From NCBI GenBank assembly GCA_023145435.1, contig JAGLDS010000002.1:76675-140674 (forward strand): a stretch of DNA of 64,000 nucleotides, given 5' to 3'. Made by a program: the position numbers and the translations under genes. Source of the DNA: Clostridiales bacterium. Lineage in GTDB: Bacteria > Bacillota > Clostridia > DUPQ01. Positions 27,066 through 36,290 of this stretch are shown piece after piece (within the stretch, counting starts at the first letter, position 1; each line of letters starts with the position of its first letter). Under the pieces are notes generated by a model, which did not search any database, was not told where the DNA came from, and saw only the letters and a list, made by a program, of their open reading frames with translations.

Positions 27066-27715
27066 TTTTTTACAAACCTCACTGTATCTCCTGGTAGTAA
27101 TAAAAATGGTTGTTCTGAATATGGATTATATAACAAAAGATTTGTTCTCCCAATAATCTGCCAACCTCCTGGGCTATCCAAAGGATATACACCTGTTTGT
27201 GAAGATGCTATACCCACACTTCCTTTTGGTATTAATAATCTTGGTGTTTTTTTTCTTGGTAAATAAATCCTTTTATCTAATCCACCTAAATAGCAAAAAC
27301 CAGGCAAAAAGCCAATCATATATACTGTATATTTGCCACTACTATGAATATCAATAATTTCATCTTGTGATAATTTTAAATAATCACTAGCCAAAGCTAA
27401 ATCAAGTCCAAATTCTGTATTATATGTAACTGGAATAATAACTTCATTACCCTTTGTAACTTTAGTTATAGTTGTATCACTAATAATAAGAGAAATAGCT
27501 TTTTTCATAGCTTTATAATTAGTAATTGTTAAATCAAATTGAACAGTTAAACTGCCATATGCATAATATGCTTCAATAAACCCTTTGGGTTGTTTTGTAT
27601 TTAATGTTTGATATACTTTTTTAATATATTGATTAACTAATTTGTCTATTACATAAGAAAAGCGTACAAATACATGATTGCTCCCCATTTTTGCGTACTC
27701 ACATGTAACTTTCAA
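27062..27715 (-). CDS. pxpB: 5-oxoprolinase subunit B (KipI family)
   Basis: A 217-residue PxpB/KipI-type protein. The core includes the IDIHSSGKYTVYMIGFLPGFCYLGGLD segment and the downstream PRLLIPKGSVGIASSQTGVYP and PGGWQIIGRT, all conserved in the family's cyclophilin-like domain. In some bacilli the KipI homologue inhibits the sporulation kinase KinA. Here, sandwiched between pxpA and pxpC with short overlaps (17 and four bases), the 5-oxoprolinase role is far more likely. Confidence 0.92.
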   Translation of the reverse strand: MKVTCEYAKMGSNHVFVRFSYVIDKLVNQYIKKVYQTLNTKQPKGFIEAYYAYGSLTVQFDLTITNYKAMKKAISLIISDTTITKVTKGNEVIIPVTYNTEFGLDLALASDYLKLSQDEIIDIHSSGKYTVYMIGFLPGFCYLGGLDKRIYLPRKKTPRLLIPKGSVGIASSQTGVYPLDSPGGWQIIGRTNLLLYNPYSEQPFLLLPGDTVRFVKK

Positions 27716-28442
27716 TGATTACTCCTTTTGAAGATAAGTGTTCATAAATACCCTTACACAAAGATAACGCTTGTAAAGAATCACCATGGACACATATCGA
27801 TTGACAATTAATTGGAATAGTTTTTTGATTAATACTATTAACCCTTTGCTTAGATACCATCTTAAACACTCTCTTTTTAACAATATCTAAATCTGTAATA
27901 ACTGCACCTTTTTTCTTTCTAGAAACCAAAGTACCATCATTTTCATATGCTCTATCTGCAAATACTTCATGATAACAAGGAATTCCCATTTCATTTGCTA
28001 CACGTTGCATTGGAGATAAGGCTAATGATAAAAAAGAAATACCAGGATATTCAAGATTAACATAATAAAGAAGTTTTTCAGCCAACACACTGTCGGCTGC
28101 TACTCGATTATATAAGGCTCCATGTAATTTTACATAAGCCATATTAGCACCTTCTTCACATGCGATTTTATAAAATGTGTGTAATTGTTGAAGTACAATG
28201 GCAATTACCAAATCATAATCATAATTTAATTCTTTACGGCCAAAATTTTCTAAATCATTATACCCAGGATGGGCACCTATAATAATATTTTTTTCTCTTG
28301 CCATATAAATTGTTTTTTTCATTATTTCTTCATTACCTGCATGATATCCACAAGCAATATTTGCACTTTTTATGTATTTCATTATGGGTTCATCAAATAT
28401 TCCACCTTCACCCATATCACAATTTATATCAACTTTTTTCAT
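27699..28442 (-). CDS. pxpA: 5-oxoprolinase subunit A (LamB/YcsF family)
   Basis: A 247-residue LamB/YcsF-family protein with the typical start KVDINCDMGEG, then SANIACGYHAGNEEIM, IIGAHPGYND and, near the C-terminus, SICVHGDS. These acidic and histidine residues line the deacetylase-like barrel active site. It works with PxpB and PxpC to open the lactam ring of 5-oxoproline with ATP. It overlaps mtnA upstream by 14 bases and pxpB downstream, so the set is tightly coupled. Confidence 0.94.
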   Translation of the reverse strand: MKKVDINCDMGEGGIFDEPIMKYIKSANIACGYHAGNEEIMKKTIYMAREKNIIIGAHPGYNDLENFGRKELNYDYDLVIAIVLQQLHTFYKIACEEGANMAYVKLHGALYNRVAADSVLAEKLLYYVNLEYPGISFLSLALSPMQRVANEMGIPCYHEVFADRAYENDGTLVSRKKKGAVITDLDIVKKRVFKMVSKQRVNSINQKTIPINCQSICVHGDSLQALSLCKGIYEHLSSKGVIIESYM

Positions 28443-29418
28443 ATTTCTCCTTTAGATTTTTAATATAAGGTGGATAAACTATTCCTTTTTCAGTGACAAT
28501 AGCGGTTATATTGTTGGAAGGTGTTATATCAAATGCTGGATTTAAAACTTTTACATCATCAGGTGTCATTTGTTTCCCAAAGCGACTAGTAACTTCCCAG
28601 GGCTCTCGTTCTTCAATGGGTATCAATTCACCACATTCAATAGACATATCTATAGTTGATGAAGGTGCGGCAACATACATTGGTATATTATAAAATTTTG
28701 CAATAATAGATACATTTAATGTACCAATCTTATTTGCCACATCACCATTTGCAGCTACTCTATCACAACCTGTAATAACAGCTTCAATCATACCTTTACT
28801 CATAATGTGAGCTGCCATATTATCAGTAATAACAGTAACATCAATATTAGATTCCATTAACTCAAAAGCTGTTAAGCTTGCACCTTGTAATCGTGGCCTA
28901 GTTTCATCTGCATAAACTTTATAATTTATACCCAAATCTTTTCCAATATAAAAGGGTGAAGTAGCTGTCCCATATTTAGTTGTAGCCAATATACCAGCAT
29001 TACAATGGGTTAAAATATTGCGTTTTTTACCTAGTAATGTTATTAAATGATTACCAATAGCATAATTGGTATCCACATCTTCTTGATGTATAGCTTTTGC
29101 TTGTTCTAAAAGGTCTCTTTCTTCATAATAAGCTTTCATCATTTTTTCAATTGCCCATGTTAGATTAACAGCAGTTGGTCTAGCTTTAGCTAGATAATCT
29201 GCTGTCTTTTCTATATTATCACCATTAAGATATGAAATATACATTCCATAAGCTGCTGTTACACCAATTAGTGGTGCACCTCTAACAACCATTTCCTTAA
29301 TAGCATAAAAAACTTCTTCTTTGTTTTTTGCAATGTAGTATGAAATTTCTAAAGGTAATTTTCTTTGATCTAACATAACTAATTTATTATCACTTAGTCT
29401 AATAGTTATTATGTCCAT
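28429..29418 (-). CDS. mtnA: S-methyl-5-thioribose-1-phosphate isomerase
   Basis: A 329-residue member of the MtnA/eIF2B-like family. It has the catalytic cysteine region HCNAGILATT and the catalytic aspartate region GCDRVAANGDVANKIGT, with MVVRGAPLIGVTAAYG near residue 43. It isomerises 5-methylthioribose-1-phosphate to the ribulose form in methionine salvage or the anaerobic DHAP-type shunt. No mtnK, mtnP or aldolase is in the window. The close paralogue ribose-1,5-bisphosphate isomerase is a less likely alternative. It is four bases from nadE and overlaps pxpA. Confidence 0.88.
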   Translation of the reverse strand: MDIITIRLSDNKLVMLDQRKLPLEISYYIAKNKEEVFYAIKEMVVRGAPLIGVTAAYGMYISYLNGDNIEKTADYLAKARPTAVNLTWAIEKMMKAYYEERDLLEQAKAIHQEDVDTNYAIGNHLITLLGKKRNILTHCNAGILATTKYGTATSPFYIGKDLGINYKVYADETRPRLQGASLTAFELMESNIDVTVITDNMAAHIMSKGMIEAVITGCDRVAANGDVANKIGTLNVSIIAKFYNIPMYVAAPSSTIDMSIECGELIPIEEREPWEVTSRFGKQMTPDDVKVLNPAFDITPSNNITAIVTEKGIVYPPYIKNLKEKYEKS

Positions 29419-29422
29419 TTAA

Positions 29423-31342
29423 TTACTCCAATTCATCAAGCCAAGATTGTGCACTGACATCAGATGGCATTCTCCAATCTCCTCTTGGAGATAAATTAAT
29501 AGAACCAACTTTTGGGCCATCAGGAATACAAGAACGTTTAAATTGATGTGTGAAGAATCGCTTCAAGAAAATTATTAACCATTTTTTCAAATCATCCTCA
29601 TGATAGATTTCTTTAAAAGCTTGATTTCCCAAGAATAATAATTTTTTTGGGCTGAATCCTTTTCTAATCATATTATATAAGTAAAAATCGTGAACCACAT
29701 AAGGGCCTAGAATATCTTCTGTTTTTTGTGTTATATTCCCATTTTCATCTGGTGGTAATAATTCAGGTGATATAGGAGTATCCATTATACTAGATAGAAT
29801 ATGACTTGCATGTTTATCAACTTCAAAATTCTTAACATACTCAATTAAATATTTCACAAGTGTTTTAGGAATTGAACAGTTAACATTGTACATGGACATA
29901 TGATCCCCATTATATGTACACCACCCAAGTGCTAATTCACTTAAGTCACCAGTACCTACCACAATACCATTTTCTTTATTAGCAATATCCATGGCAATTT
30001 GATAACGTTCTCTTGCTTGTACATTTTCATATGTGGTATCGTGAATTAATGGGTCATGACCAATATCTTCAAAATGAGATAAACACGCTTTTTTAATATC
30101 AATTTCTCTAAAAGTAGCTCCCACTTCTTTTATTAATGCAACAGCATTATCATATGTTCTATTGGTAGTACCAAACCCTGGCATAGTAATTGCAATAATA
30201 CCTTTTTTATCCAATCCAAGTTTTTCAAATGCTTTATTTGTTACTAAAAGAGCTAAGGTGGAATCTAAACCACCTGAAATAGCAAGCACCACTTTTTTAC
30301 AACCAATATGGCTAATTCTTCTTGCTAAACCAGTTGCTTGTATTGCAAATATTTCTTCACATCGTTGATGCAGTTTTCTTTTTTCAAATGGTACAAAAGG
30401 TGTCATATTTATTTGTCTTGTTAATTGTGTAATAGTTAATTCTTCTAAATTATATGAAGCATATTGATAAGATAATTCTATATCATCTTCCATATACACT
30501 GTATTTTTCATACGGTCATGGGCTAATAGTGATAAATCAATTTCTCCAATAGTTATTGTTGATTCAAAGGAAAATCGTTTTCCCTCACCAATTAATCTAC
30601 CATTTTCAGCTATTAATGTATGTCCTCCATATACTAAGTCAGTAGATGATTCATTTGAACCTGCTGAACAATAAATATAGCCACATATCCCACTAGCTGA
30701 TTGTCCAGTAACTAATTGTTTTCTATAGTCAATTTTACCTACTAATTCATTGCTAGCAGATAAATTAAAAATCATGTGTGCACCTTTTTTTACATGATAT
30801 GAGCTAGGTGGAATACCTGCCCATAAATCTTCACATATTTCAATGGCAAAAGACGCCTTTTCATTACCAACTGCTTGAAAAATAGTATTAGGTGAAAAAG
30901 GAACATCATATCCTAGCAATGAAATTGTTTCGTTAAGCCCTTTTCCTGATGAAAACCATCGTTTCTCATAAAATTCTGCATAATTTGGTATATATGATTT
31001 TGGAACAACACCTAGTATTTTCCCTGATTGCATAACAATCGCTACATTAAACAATTGATTTTTATGACGTACTGGCATTCCAAATATAATAACCATATTG
31101 CTATATTTAGTACTTTTTGAAATATTTTCTAATTGTAATTGCGCTTGATCTAATAAATGTTGTGAAAAAAACAAATCTCCACAAGAATACCCAGTTATAC
31201 TAAGTTCTGGAAAAAGCAAATATGATAGTTGTCCCTCGTATTGTTTTACAGCTTTTACTATAACAGCACTATTGTACTTGCAATTAGCAATTCTCATTTC
31301 TGGTGAGTAAGCTCCTACTTTGATATATCCGTAATTCATCAT
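29423..31342 (-). CDS. nadE: Glutamine-dependent NAD+ synthetase
   Basis: A 639-residue two-domain enzyme. The N-terminal nitrilase domain carries the Glu-Lys-Cys triad: FPELSITGYSCGDL, the lysine in PKSYIPNYAEFYE, and the cysteine in FAIEICEDLW. The C-terminal NAD synthase domain has the PP-loop SGGLDSTLAL near residue 357 and VGTGDLSELALGWCTYNGDHM. It converts nicotinic acid adenine dinucleotide to NAD+ with glutamine-derived ammonia and ATP. Its place among peptidase and 5-oxoproline genes fits a glutamine/glutamate-rich context. Confidence 0.96.
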   Translation of the reverse strand: MMNYGYIKVGAYSPEMRIANCKYNSAVIVKAVKQYEGQLSYLLFPELSITGYSCGDLFFSQHLLDQAQLQLENISKSTKYSNMVIIFGMPVRHKNQLFNVAIVMQSGKILGVVPKSYIPNYAEFYEKRWFSSGKGLNETISLLGYDVPFSPNTIFQAVGNEKASFAIEICEDLWAGIPPSSYHVKKGAHMIFNLSASNELVGKIDYRKQLVTGQSASGICGYIYCSAGSNESSTDLVYGGHTLIAENGRLIGEGKRFSFESTITIGEIDLSLLAHDRMKNTVYMEDDIELSYQYASYNLEELTITQLTRQINMTPFVPFEKRKLHQRCEEIFAIQATGLARRISHIGCKKVVLAISGGLDSTLALLVTNKAFEKLGLDKKGIIAITMPGFGTTNRTYDNAVALIKEVGATFREIDIKKACLSHFEDIGHDPLIHDTTYENVQARERYQIAMDIANKENGIVVGTGDLSELALGWCTYNGDHMSMYNVNCSIPKTLVKYLIEYVKNFEVDKHASHILSSIMDTPISPELLPPDENGNITQKTEDILGPYVVHDFYLYNMIRKGFSPKKLLFLGNQAFKEIYHEDDLKKWLIIFLKRFFTHQFKRSCIPDGPKVGSINLSPRGDWRMPSDVSAQSWLDELE

Positions 31343-31372
31343 TCACCTCACGGGTATTGTACCATAATTTTA

Positions 31373-32293
31373 TTATTTAAGCACACTTGTTAGTACACGT
31401 AAAAAGTTGCCTCCGGCTATTTTATTAATTTGTTCTTGAGTATAATTTAGTATTGCTAATTGTTCTAAAACATCTATTAATTCATATGGGCTATCAATTG
31501 CAGAGTGTTCTCTTGGTATTCCATCAAAATCTGTTCCAAAGCCCACTGTATCCACAGACGCAACCATACAAATATGTTCAATGTGTCTAATTATATCAAC
31601 AATTGAAGTCTCGCCTTGTTCTTTTAAAAAACGTCCATACATATTAATTCCAGTTACACCTTTATGTTTTTTTAGTGTAACTAACATTTCATCAGTTAAG
31701 TTCCTACTATTTTTACATATTGCTCTGGCATTTGAATGAGTGGCTACAAAAGGCTTAGTAGCCATATCACTTAAATCATAAAAACTTTCATCATCTAAGT
31801 GAGATACATCAAGAACAATTCCAAGTTTTTCAGCTTTTCTAACTAATTCTTTCCCTTTTTTAGTTATCCCCCGATGCATGTTTCCTAACACTCCTCTTGC
31901 ATAAATATTACTACCATTCCATGTCATAGATAAACACCTAACACCATCAGCATATAAGTCATCTAATGTAATTTGTTTACCGTCTAGGAAATATAAACCT
32001 TCTACAGATAATAAAGCTCCATGTCCTTTAAAATCTAAATCATTTTTCGTTAATATTCTAGGTATATTATTTTCTTTACATTCATTTTGTAAAATATTAA
32101 CCATATTTTTATATTGGCTTATTGCTTCTAATCCTTTAATACTAGGAGACACAAAAACTGCATAGAATTGTAAATATTCACTATTAGTTTGTTTGATTCT
32201 CTCAAGACTAATTTGTAATGAGTTTTTTCTAAGTGTCTCGCTTTTTTTTTGTAATGCTAATAAAGTATCACAATGTCCATCTACGATATACAT
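31373..32293 (-). CDS. Membrane dipeptidase family protein (peptidase M19)
   Basis: A 306-residue M19 (renal dipeptidase-like) metallopeptidase with the binuclear zinc motifs: DGHCDTL at the start, the bridging glutamate in LSVEGLYFL, VLDVSHLDD, THSNAR and GFGTDFDG. The family hydrolyses dipeptides, including D-Ala or pyroglutamyl-type ones. No signal peptide is visible, so it is cytosolic here. It overlaps the M14 carboxypeptidase gene by 13 bases and precedes nadE by 30, supporting a shared peptide-degradation role. Confidence 0.92.
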   Translation of the reverse strand: MYIVDGHCDTLLALQKKSETLRKNSLQISLERIKQTNSEYLQFYAVFVSPSIKGLEAISQYKNMVNILQNECKENNIPRILTKNDLDFKGHGALLSVEGLYFLDGKQITLDDLYADGVRCLSMTWNGSNIYARGVLGNMHRGITKKGKELVRKAEKLGIVLDVSHLDDESFYDLSDMATKPFVATHSNARAICKNSRNLTDEMLVTLKKHKGVTGINMYGRFLKEQGETSIVDIIRHIEHICMVASVDTVGFGTDFDGIPREHSAIDSPYELIDVLEQLAILNYTQEQINKIAGGNFLRVLTSVLK

Positions 32294-33498
32294 GATTTAA
32301 TTACCTCTCTTATTCCTTGATAATGTTTTTTTTGATAATATTCCATTAATTGACTAGTTACTTGATCATGAATAACCATATGTTTTGTTTTATCATCAAC
32401 CTCTCCTAATTCCATATCAAAAGCTGGAATACCATACTTAGTATATAGATAATGAGGTAATGAACCATAACTAGTTCCAAAATATATGGAAGGTTTCTTT
32501 TTAACCCCAAACCCTTTTGTATAAGGTTCTAGGTACTTCATACACTTACTAATATATAAAGTATCATCTTTTGAATATTTAGACAATAAAAAACTATCTG
32601 TACATATGCTTGATAAACTGTGAAAAGAAAACACAACTTTTGGCATAGTATATTCAATAAAATCAACTAAAGCTTTAGTTTCAGGTTCTGATTCAGGTTT
32701 ATCTCCTCTATATGTAGGAGATGTTTTAACATCTGTTCTATAGCCATATCCAAATTCAACTATATCAAATTGTGCATTGAAATTTCTATTTAAATCCACA
32801 CCATTTGCATTCTTTCTTAAGTACCATGGAGTACCTAAAACTTGTTTTTCCCGTTGGTCAGGATTTGCATTTATTAAAAATGATAGGCCAATCTTTTTAA
32901 GCAACGTATGTTGTTCTTTTAATAATTTTTTTATAATATAAAGCATTAATTCAGGTCCTGATTCACCTGCATGAATAAGTCCTACAAACCCAAGCTTTAT
33001 ATGGTTAAGATTTCCAATTGTAATACTATTTATTTCTCTTCCTAGAACAGAATGTCCATGATTTTTTATGTTAACTAATTCAGGATAACTAGCTTTTAAT
33101 TGCTTAATATCATTTGTCATTTCTTCGAAAGGTAACCATAATTGTTGATTCCTTGGTTTTATTAATAAAGGACCATATACAGTTTCATTTAATGTGGAAC
33201 CAATATAATATGCATAAGTAGTTCCCTTTATAACATCCTTATCTTCATATGTATAAAAATTTATATCACAATTTTTTTGTAAAACACCTTCATAAACCTT
33301 TGTTGCATCTTTAAATTCCAGCGAATATATAAATTCTTCATAATCACGCCCGAAAAGAAAATCCAAACATTCTTGACGATAAATTTTAATTACAAGAGGT
33401 TTACTTGATTCTTTTGCTCGTTGTGAACGATAAAATTGTAATATGACCTTTTCGCCATCAAAAGTTCCTGATAATTTTCTAAAAACACTATATTCCAT
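32281..33498 (-). CDS. Zinc carboxypeptidase, M14 family
   Basis: A 405-residue protein. The first ~120 residues look like a beta-rich domain. The peptidase domain has zinc ligands in HAGESGPE (His and Glu) and SFHSLSS (third His), substrate-binding GVDLNRNFN (Asn-Arg) and the catalytic glutamate in DMELGEV. This resembles gamma-D-glutamyl- or general M14 carboxypeptidases. There is no secretion signal. The ATG at 33496-33498 overlaps the preceding gene's stop region and is preferred over a TTG nine bases upstream. It probably trims peptides that feed the dipeptidase and 5-oxoprolinase. Confidence 0.86.
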   Translation of the reverse strand: MEYSVFRKLSGTFDGEKVILQFYRSQRAKESSKPLVIKIYRQECLDFLFGRDYEEFIYSLEFKDATKVYEGVLQKNCDINFYTYEDKDVIKGTTYAYYIGSTLNETVYGPLLIKPRNQQLWLPFEEMTNDIKQLKASYPELVNIKNHGHSVLGREINSITIGNLNHIKLGFVGLIHAGESGPELMLYIIKKLLKEQHTLLKKIGLSFLINANPDQREKQVLGTPWYLRKNANGVDLNRNFNAQFDIVEFGYGYRTDVKTSPTYRGDKPESEPETKALVDFIEYTMPKVVFSFHSLSSICTDSFLLSKYSKDDTLYISKCMKYLEPYTKGFGVKKKPSIYFGTSYGSLPHYLYTKYGIPAFDMELGEVDDKTKHMVIHDQVTSQLMEYYQKKHYQGIREVIKSCIS

Positions 33499-34366
33499 CT
33501 TTCTCAACTTTCACTTTCTCTAGAATACTTAGTTTTACCAAAAGTACTTTTTTCTCGTTAAAGGGCCACCAATGCCATGAGTGATTAATTGATTTTGTTT
33601 TTTCAGTTAAGTTAGTTTGCCCATACGAACCAAGGCCTTGTCCGTACTTAACCAAGTATTTTTGATAATATTTTTCAATTTCCAACTTATTGTTTTTTAT
33701 TTCTAGATATTTTGGATCATCTAATATAAATTCTAAGTAATCACTCATAATAATTATTTTCCCATAATCATTAATACAATTGATTAATTGCTCATTGATT
33801 TTGTTAATAAGTTTACTAATTAAATTTAATAATGGTTCTAGATACTCATTATGCTTAGGCTTTATAATAAATTCATTAAGATACATTAGATATTGTGGTA
33901 ATAATAACTGTGTATAGAATGGAGAAATAATAAGCAAATCATATTTTGAATTAATTGATAAATCAAGATTCATATGGCTTATTATCCTAAAGAATCTCTT
34001 TATACCTTCTAAATCTTTAGCTTGTAATAACAAGACAACTTGCTCAAAGAAATTCACATTATCTAAACTTGTAATATCTCCAGTTAAAAAAGTTATTTCA
34101 TCTTCATTTATATTTTGTGCTTTTAAACCTAAAGACATAGCATCTTTATCAATATCATATATGGTAATGTTAGACACTTGATTAAGTAATTTACTCATTG
34201 GAAAATCAGTTAAGTGACCTGCTCCAATTAATAAAACTTTTTTATTTAATAGATATGGTTTATATAGAGTATACATATCATCACTATATGATTGCCACAA
34301 GTCCAATGCTTTTTTTATATCAATGGTTTTATTCAATGTATGTTGATAGTCTTTTATAGAATACAT
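33488..34366 (-). CDS. Rossmann-fold protein, probable class I SAM methyltransferase
   Basis: A 292-residue protein. VLLIGAGHLTDFPMSKLL near residue 50 is a motif-I-like glycine loop, and ITIYDIDKDAM has the acidic end of strand 2 expected for SAM-binding methyltransferases. The middle (DLLIISPFYTQLLLPQYL) resembles motif IV. The C-terminal half is helical with a tryptophan-rich NHSWHWWPF segment. The substrate is unknown. It is the first gene of the peptidase/pxp operon. The ATG at 34364-34366 follows AGAGAG; the upstream in-frame ATG lacks a site. It could instead be a dehydrogenase-like fold without methyltransferase activity. Confidence 0.68.
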   Translation of the reverse strand: MYSIKDYQHTLNKTIDIKKALDLWQSYSDDMYTLYKPYLLNKKVLLIGAGHLTDFPMSKLLNQVSNITIYDIDKDAMSLGLKAQNINEDEITFLTGDITSLDNVNFFEQVVLLLQAKDLEGIKRFFRIISHMNLDLSINSKYDLLIISPFYTQLLLPQYLMYLNEFIIKPKHNEYLEPLLNLISKLINKINEQLINCINDYGKIIIMSDYLEFILDDPKYLEIKNNKLEIEKYYQKYLVKYGQGLGSYGQTNLTEKTKSINHSWHWWPFNEKKVLLVKLSILEKVKVEKDGI

Positions 34367-34389
34367 ATTGCTCTCTTTCATATAATTTG

Positions 34390-34418
34390 ATTATATTAGT
34401 TTTCAATATATATGTAAA
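34390..34418 (-). promoter_or_regulatory. Promoter of the peptidase-pxp operon
   Basis: On the minus strand TTTACA (34413-34418) and TATAAT (34390-34395) are 17 bp apart, a strong vegetative promoter. Its -35 starts immediately after the terminator of the respiratory operon, which argues that the two operons are transcribed separately. Confidence 0.78.
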
Positions 34419-34425
34419 CAAAAAC

Positions 34426-34451
34426 AAAACCCCGATAATTTTCGAGGTTTT
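34426..34451 (-). terminator. Terminator of the respiratory complex operon
   Basis: On the minus strand AAAACCTCG pairs with CGGGGTTTT (9 bp with one G-U) around an 8-base A/T loop (34443-34451 and 34426-34434), followed by GTTTTTGTTT. It lies eight bases after the last gene of the Mbx-type operon. Confidence 0.86.
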
Positions 34452-34458
34452 GTAATGT

Positions 34459-36282
34459 TTATTTATTTTTTGATTGTAAATACAAATCAATTCCATATGC
34501 CGAATCATGACCGTTTGCTACTCCATTAATAATATCTGGTCCTCTTACAATGTCACCACCTGCAAATAACCATGGTAAATTCTCAACTTGTCCATATTCT
34601 CCGGTTATGATTTTCCCTCTAACAATTTCCATTTTTTCTTTCATATCGTCAGTAATCATATCATACTCTGGCATCTGTCCAGTTGAAATATATACTTGTG
34701 TTGCTTCTATAACATAGCTATCAGTTTTATCATACTTTGGATTAAATCTTTTATCTTCATCAAAAATTGATATTACTTTGTTAACTTTAAGTCCAACAAT
34801 TTTATTGTTTTCTACAACAATCTCTTCAGGTCCATAACCAAAACTACCAATAATGCCTTCTTCTTCCCCTTCTTCTAGTTCTTCTAAATCAGCTGGTAAG
34901 ATATCGCGATTTTCTAGTGAAGCCATAGCTACATTTACTTTACCATATTTTTCAATTTGTAATCTTAACAAAGTTCTAGCAACATCAAATGCTACATTAC
35001 CACCGCCAATAACTACAACTTTTTCATGAACATCAGGCATTTTAGAAGAACCACGTAAATAATCTCTAGTTTCAGCTAATAGAGGAATAGCATATTCCAC
35101 ATTTTTATGGTCACTACCAGGAATATTTAATGGTCTAGATAATGAAAATCCAATACCTAAAAATACTGCATCATATTTCTCTTTTAATTGTTCAAGAGTA
35201 ATATCAGTTCCAACTTTAGTGTTTGTAATAAAGTTAACACCAGTTTTTTTAATCATTCCAATATCTTTTTGAACACTAGCTTCTGGTAATCTATATTCAG
35301 GTCCACCATAACTAATAACGCCACCTGGTATTGCACGTTTTTCATAGACATCTACTTCATATCCTAATGTACGCAAGTAATAGGCTGCTGATAAACCAGA
35401 TGGTCCAGAACCTACTATTCCTACTTTACCATTAACGGGTTCAGTAACAAAGGATAATACAGCCTCTTCATAATCTTCAATTGGTGTGTTATCAACAATG
35501 TAACGTTTTAACCATCTAATAGAAATTGCTTCTCCTCTAACTGCTAATGAACAAGCGCCTTCACATAAGTGAGTACAAATTCGTCCACAAACATTTGATA
35601 AAGGATTAGTTTTATATAGATGAGTAACAGCACCTTTTAAATCATTTTCATAAATACTTCTAATATATTCAGGTATATTCATGTGAGCTGGACATGTAGC
35701 TGTACAAATACCACATTCTACACATCTAGCACTTTCAGCCAATGCCATTTCCATTGAATAACCTTTTACAATTTCAATAAAAGAATTTTTTCTACTAACA
35801 TCTTCATGAGCCATTTTCACTCGCTCTAAATCAAGCAATTCTGATGTTTCATCACGAACATAACCTTGTTTTTCTTGAGTGTTATGTATACCATTAATAT
35901 CTGGTATAAAGTAAAAACTATCTATATCTTTTGATAAATGTACATATTCTTTAGTCATTTTTAATGAATCAGATACACATATGTCAACACAAAGAGCACA
36001 AAATGAACATCGGCCATAATCCAAAGCAGGTCGCTCATTTTTTTTGCCATCTTCTATTTTTAGTGATGCAATTTCCACCATGCTAATTGCATTAGTTGGG
36101 CATATAGATGCACAAGTACCACAACCTATACATTTATCCCAGTCATTTTGATGAAATCCTCTATATTGATCCGAAGCTTCTCTAGGATTATCAAAAACAT
36201 CTTCTTTCTTTATTGTTACTGGTTTTTTTAGTAGATATTTCCATGCTTTTACTGGTGCAAAAAAACTTTTTCTTTCATTCAT
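34459..36282 (-). CDS. NuoI-like ferredoxin fused to GltD-type NAD(P)/FAD oxidoreductase
   Basis: A 607-residue fusion. Residues 1-130 resemble the MbxN/NuoI ferredoxin subunit with two 4Fe-4S motifs: C51, C54, C57, C61 and C92, C95, C98, C102. Residues 150-600 match the glutamate-synthase small subunit/NfnB type: a GltD-like Fe-S domain (C187, C190, C193, C197 and C232, C236, C240, C244), FAD site GSGPSG (291-296) and NAD(P) site GGGNVA (426-431). As the last gene of the Mrp/complex-I-like operon, it should dock NAD(P)H oxidation or reduction directly onto the membrane complex. No GltB glutamate synthase large subunit is nearby. Fusion boundaries are judged by eye. Confidence 0.83.
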   Translation of the reverse strand: MNERKSFFAPVKAWKYLLKKPVTIKKEDVFDNPREASDQYRGFHQNDWDKCIGCGTCASICPTNAISMVEIASLKIEDGKKNERPALDYGRCSFCALCVDICVSDSLKMTKEYVHLSKDIDSFYFIPDINGIHNTQEKQGYVRDETSELLDLERVKMAHEDVSRKNSFIEIVKGYSMEMALAESARCVECGICTATCPAHMNIPEYIRSIYENDLKGAVTHLYKTNPLSNVCGRICTHLCEGACSLAVRGEAISIRWLKRYIVDNTPIEDYEEAVLSFVTEPVNGKVGIVGSGPSGLSAAYYLRTLGYEVDVYEKRAIPGGVISYGGPEYRLPEASVQKDIGMIKKTGVNFITNTKVGTDITLEQLKEKYDAVFLGIGFSLSRPLNIPGSDHKNVEYAIPLLAETRDYLRGSSKMPDVHEKVVVIGGGNVAFDVARTLLRLQIEKYGKVNVAMASLENRDILPADLEELEEGEEEGIIGSFGYGPEEIVVENNKIVGLKVNKVISIFDEDKRFNPKYDKTDSYVIEATQVYISTGQMPEYDMITDDMKEKMEIVRGKIITGEYGQVENLPWLFAGGDIVRGPDIINGVANGHDSAYGIDLYLQSKNK

Positions 36283-36290
36283 ATAATCAC

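Noticed and set aside
34459-36282. Glutamate synthase small subunit as the function of the fusion protein
   Set aside because: No GltB large subunit is present, the protein has an extra NuoI-like ferredoxin domain and it terminates a complex-I-like operon, so a respiratory electron-entry role is more likely.
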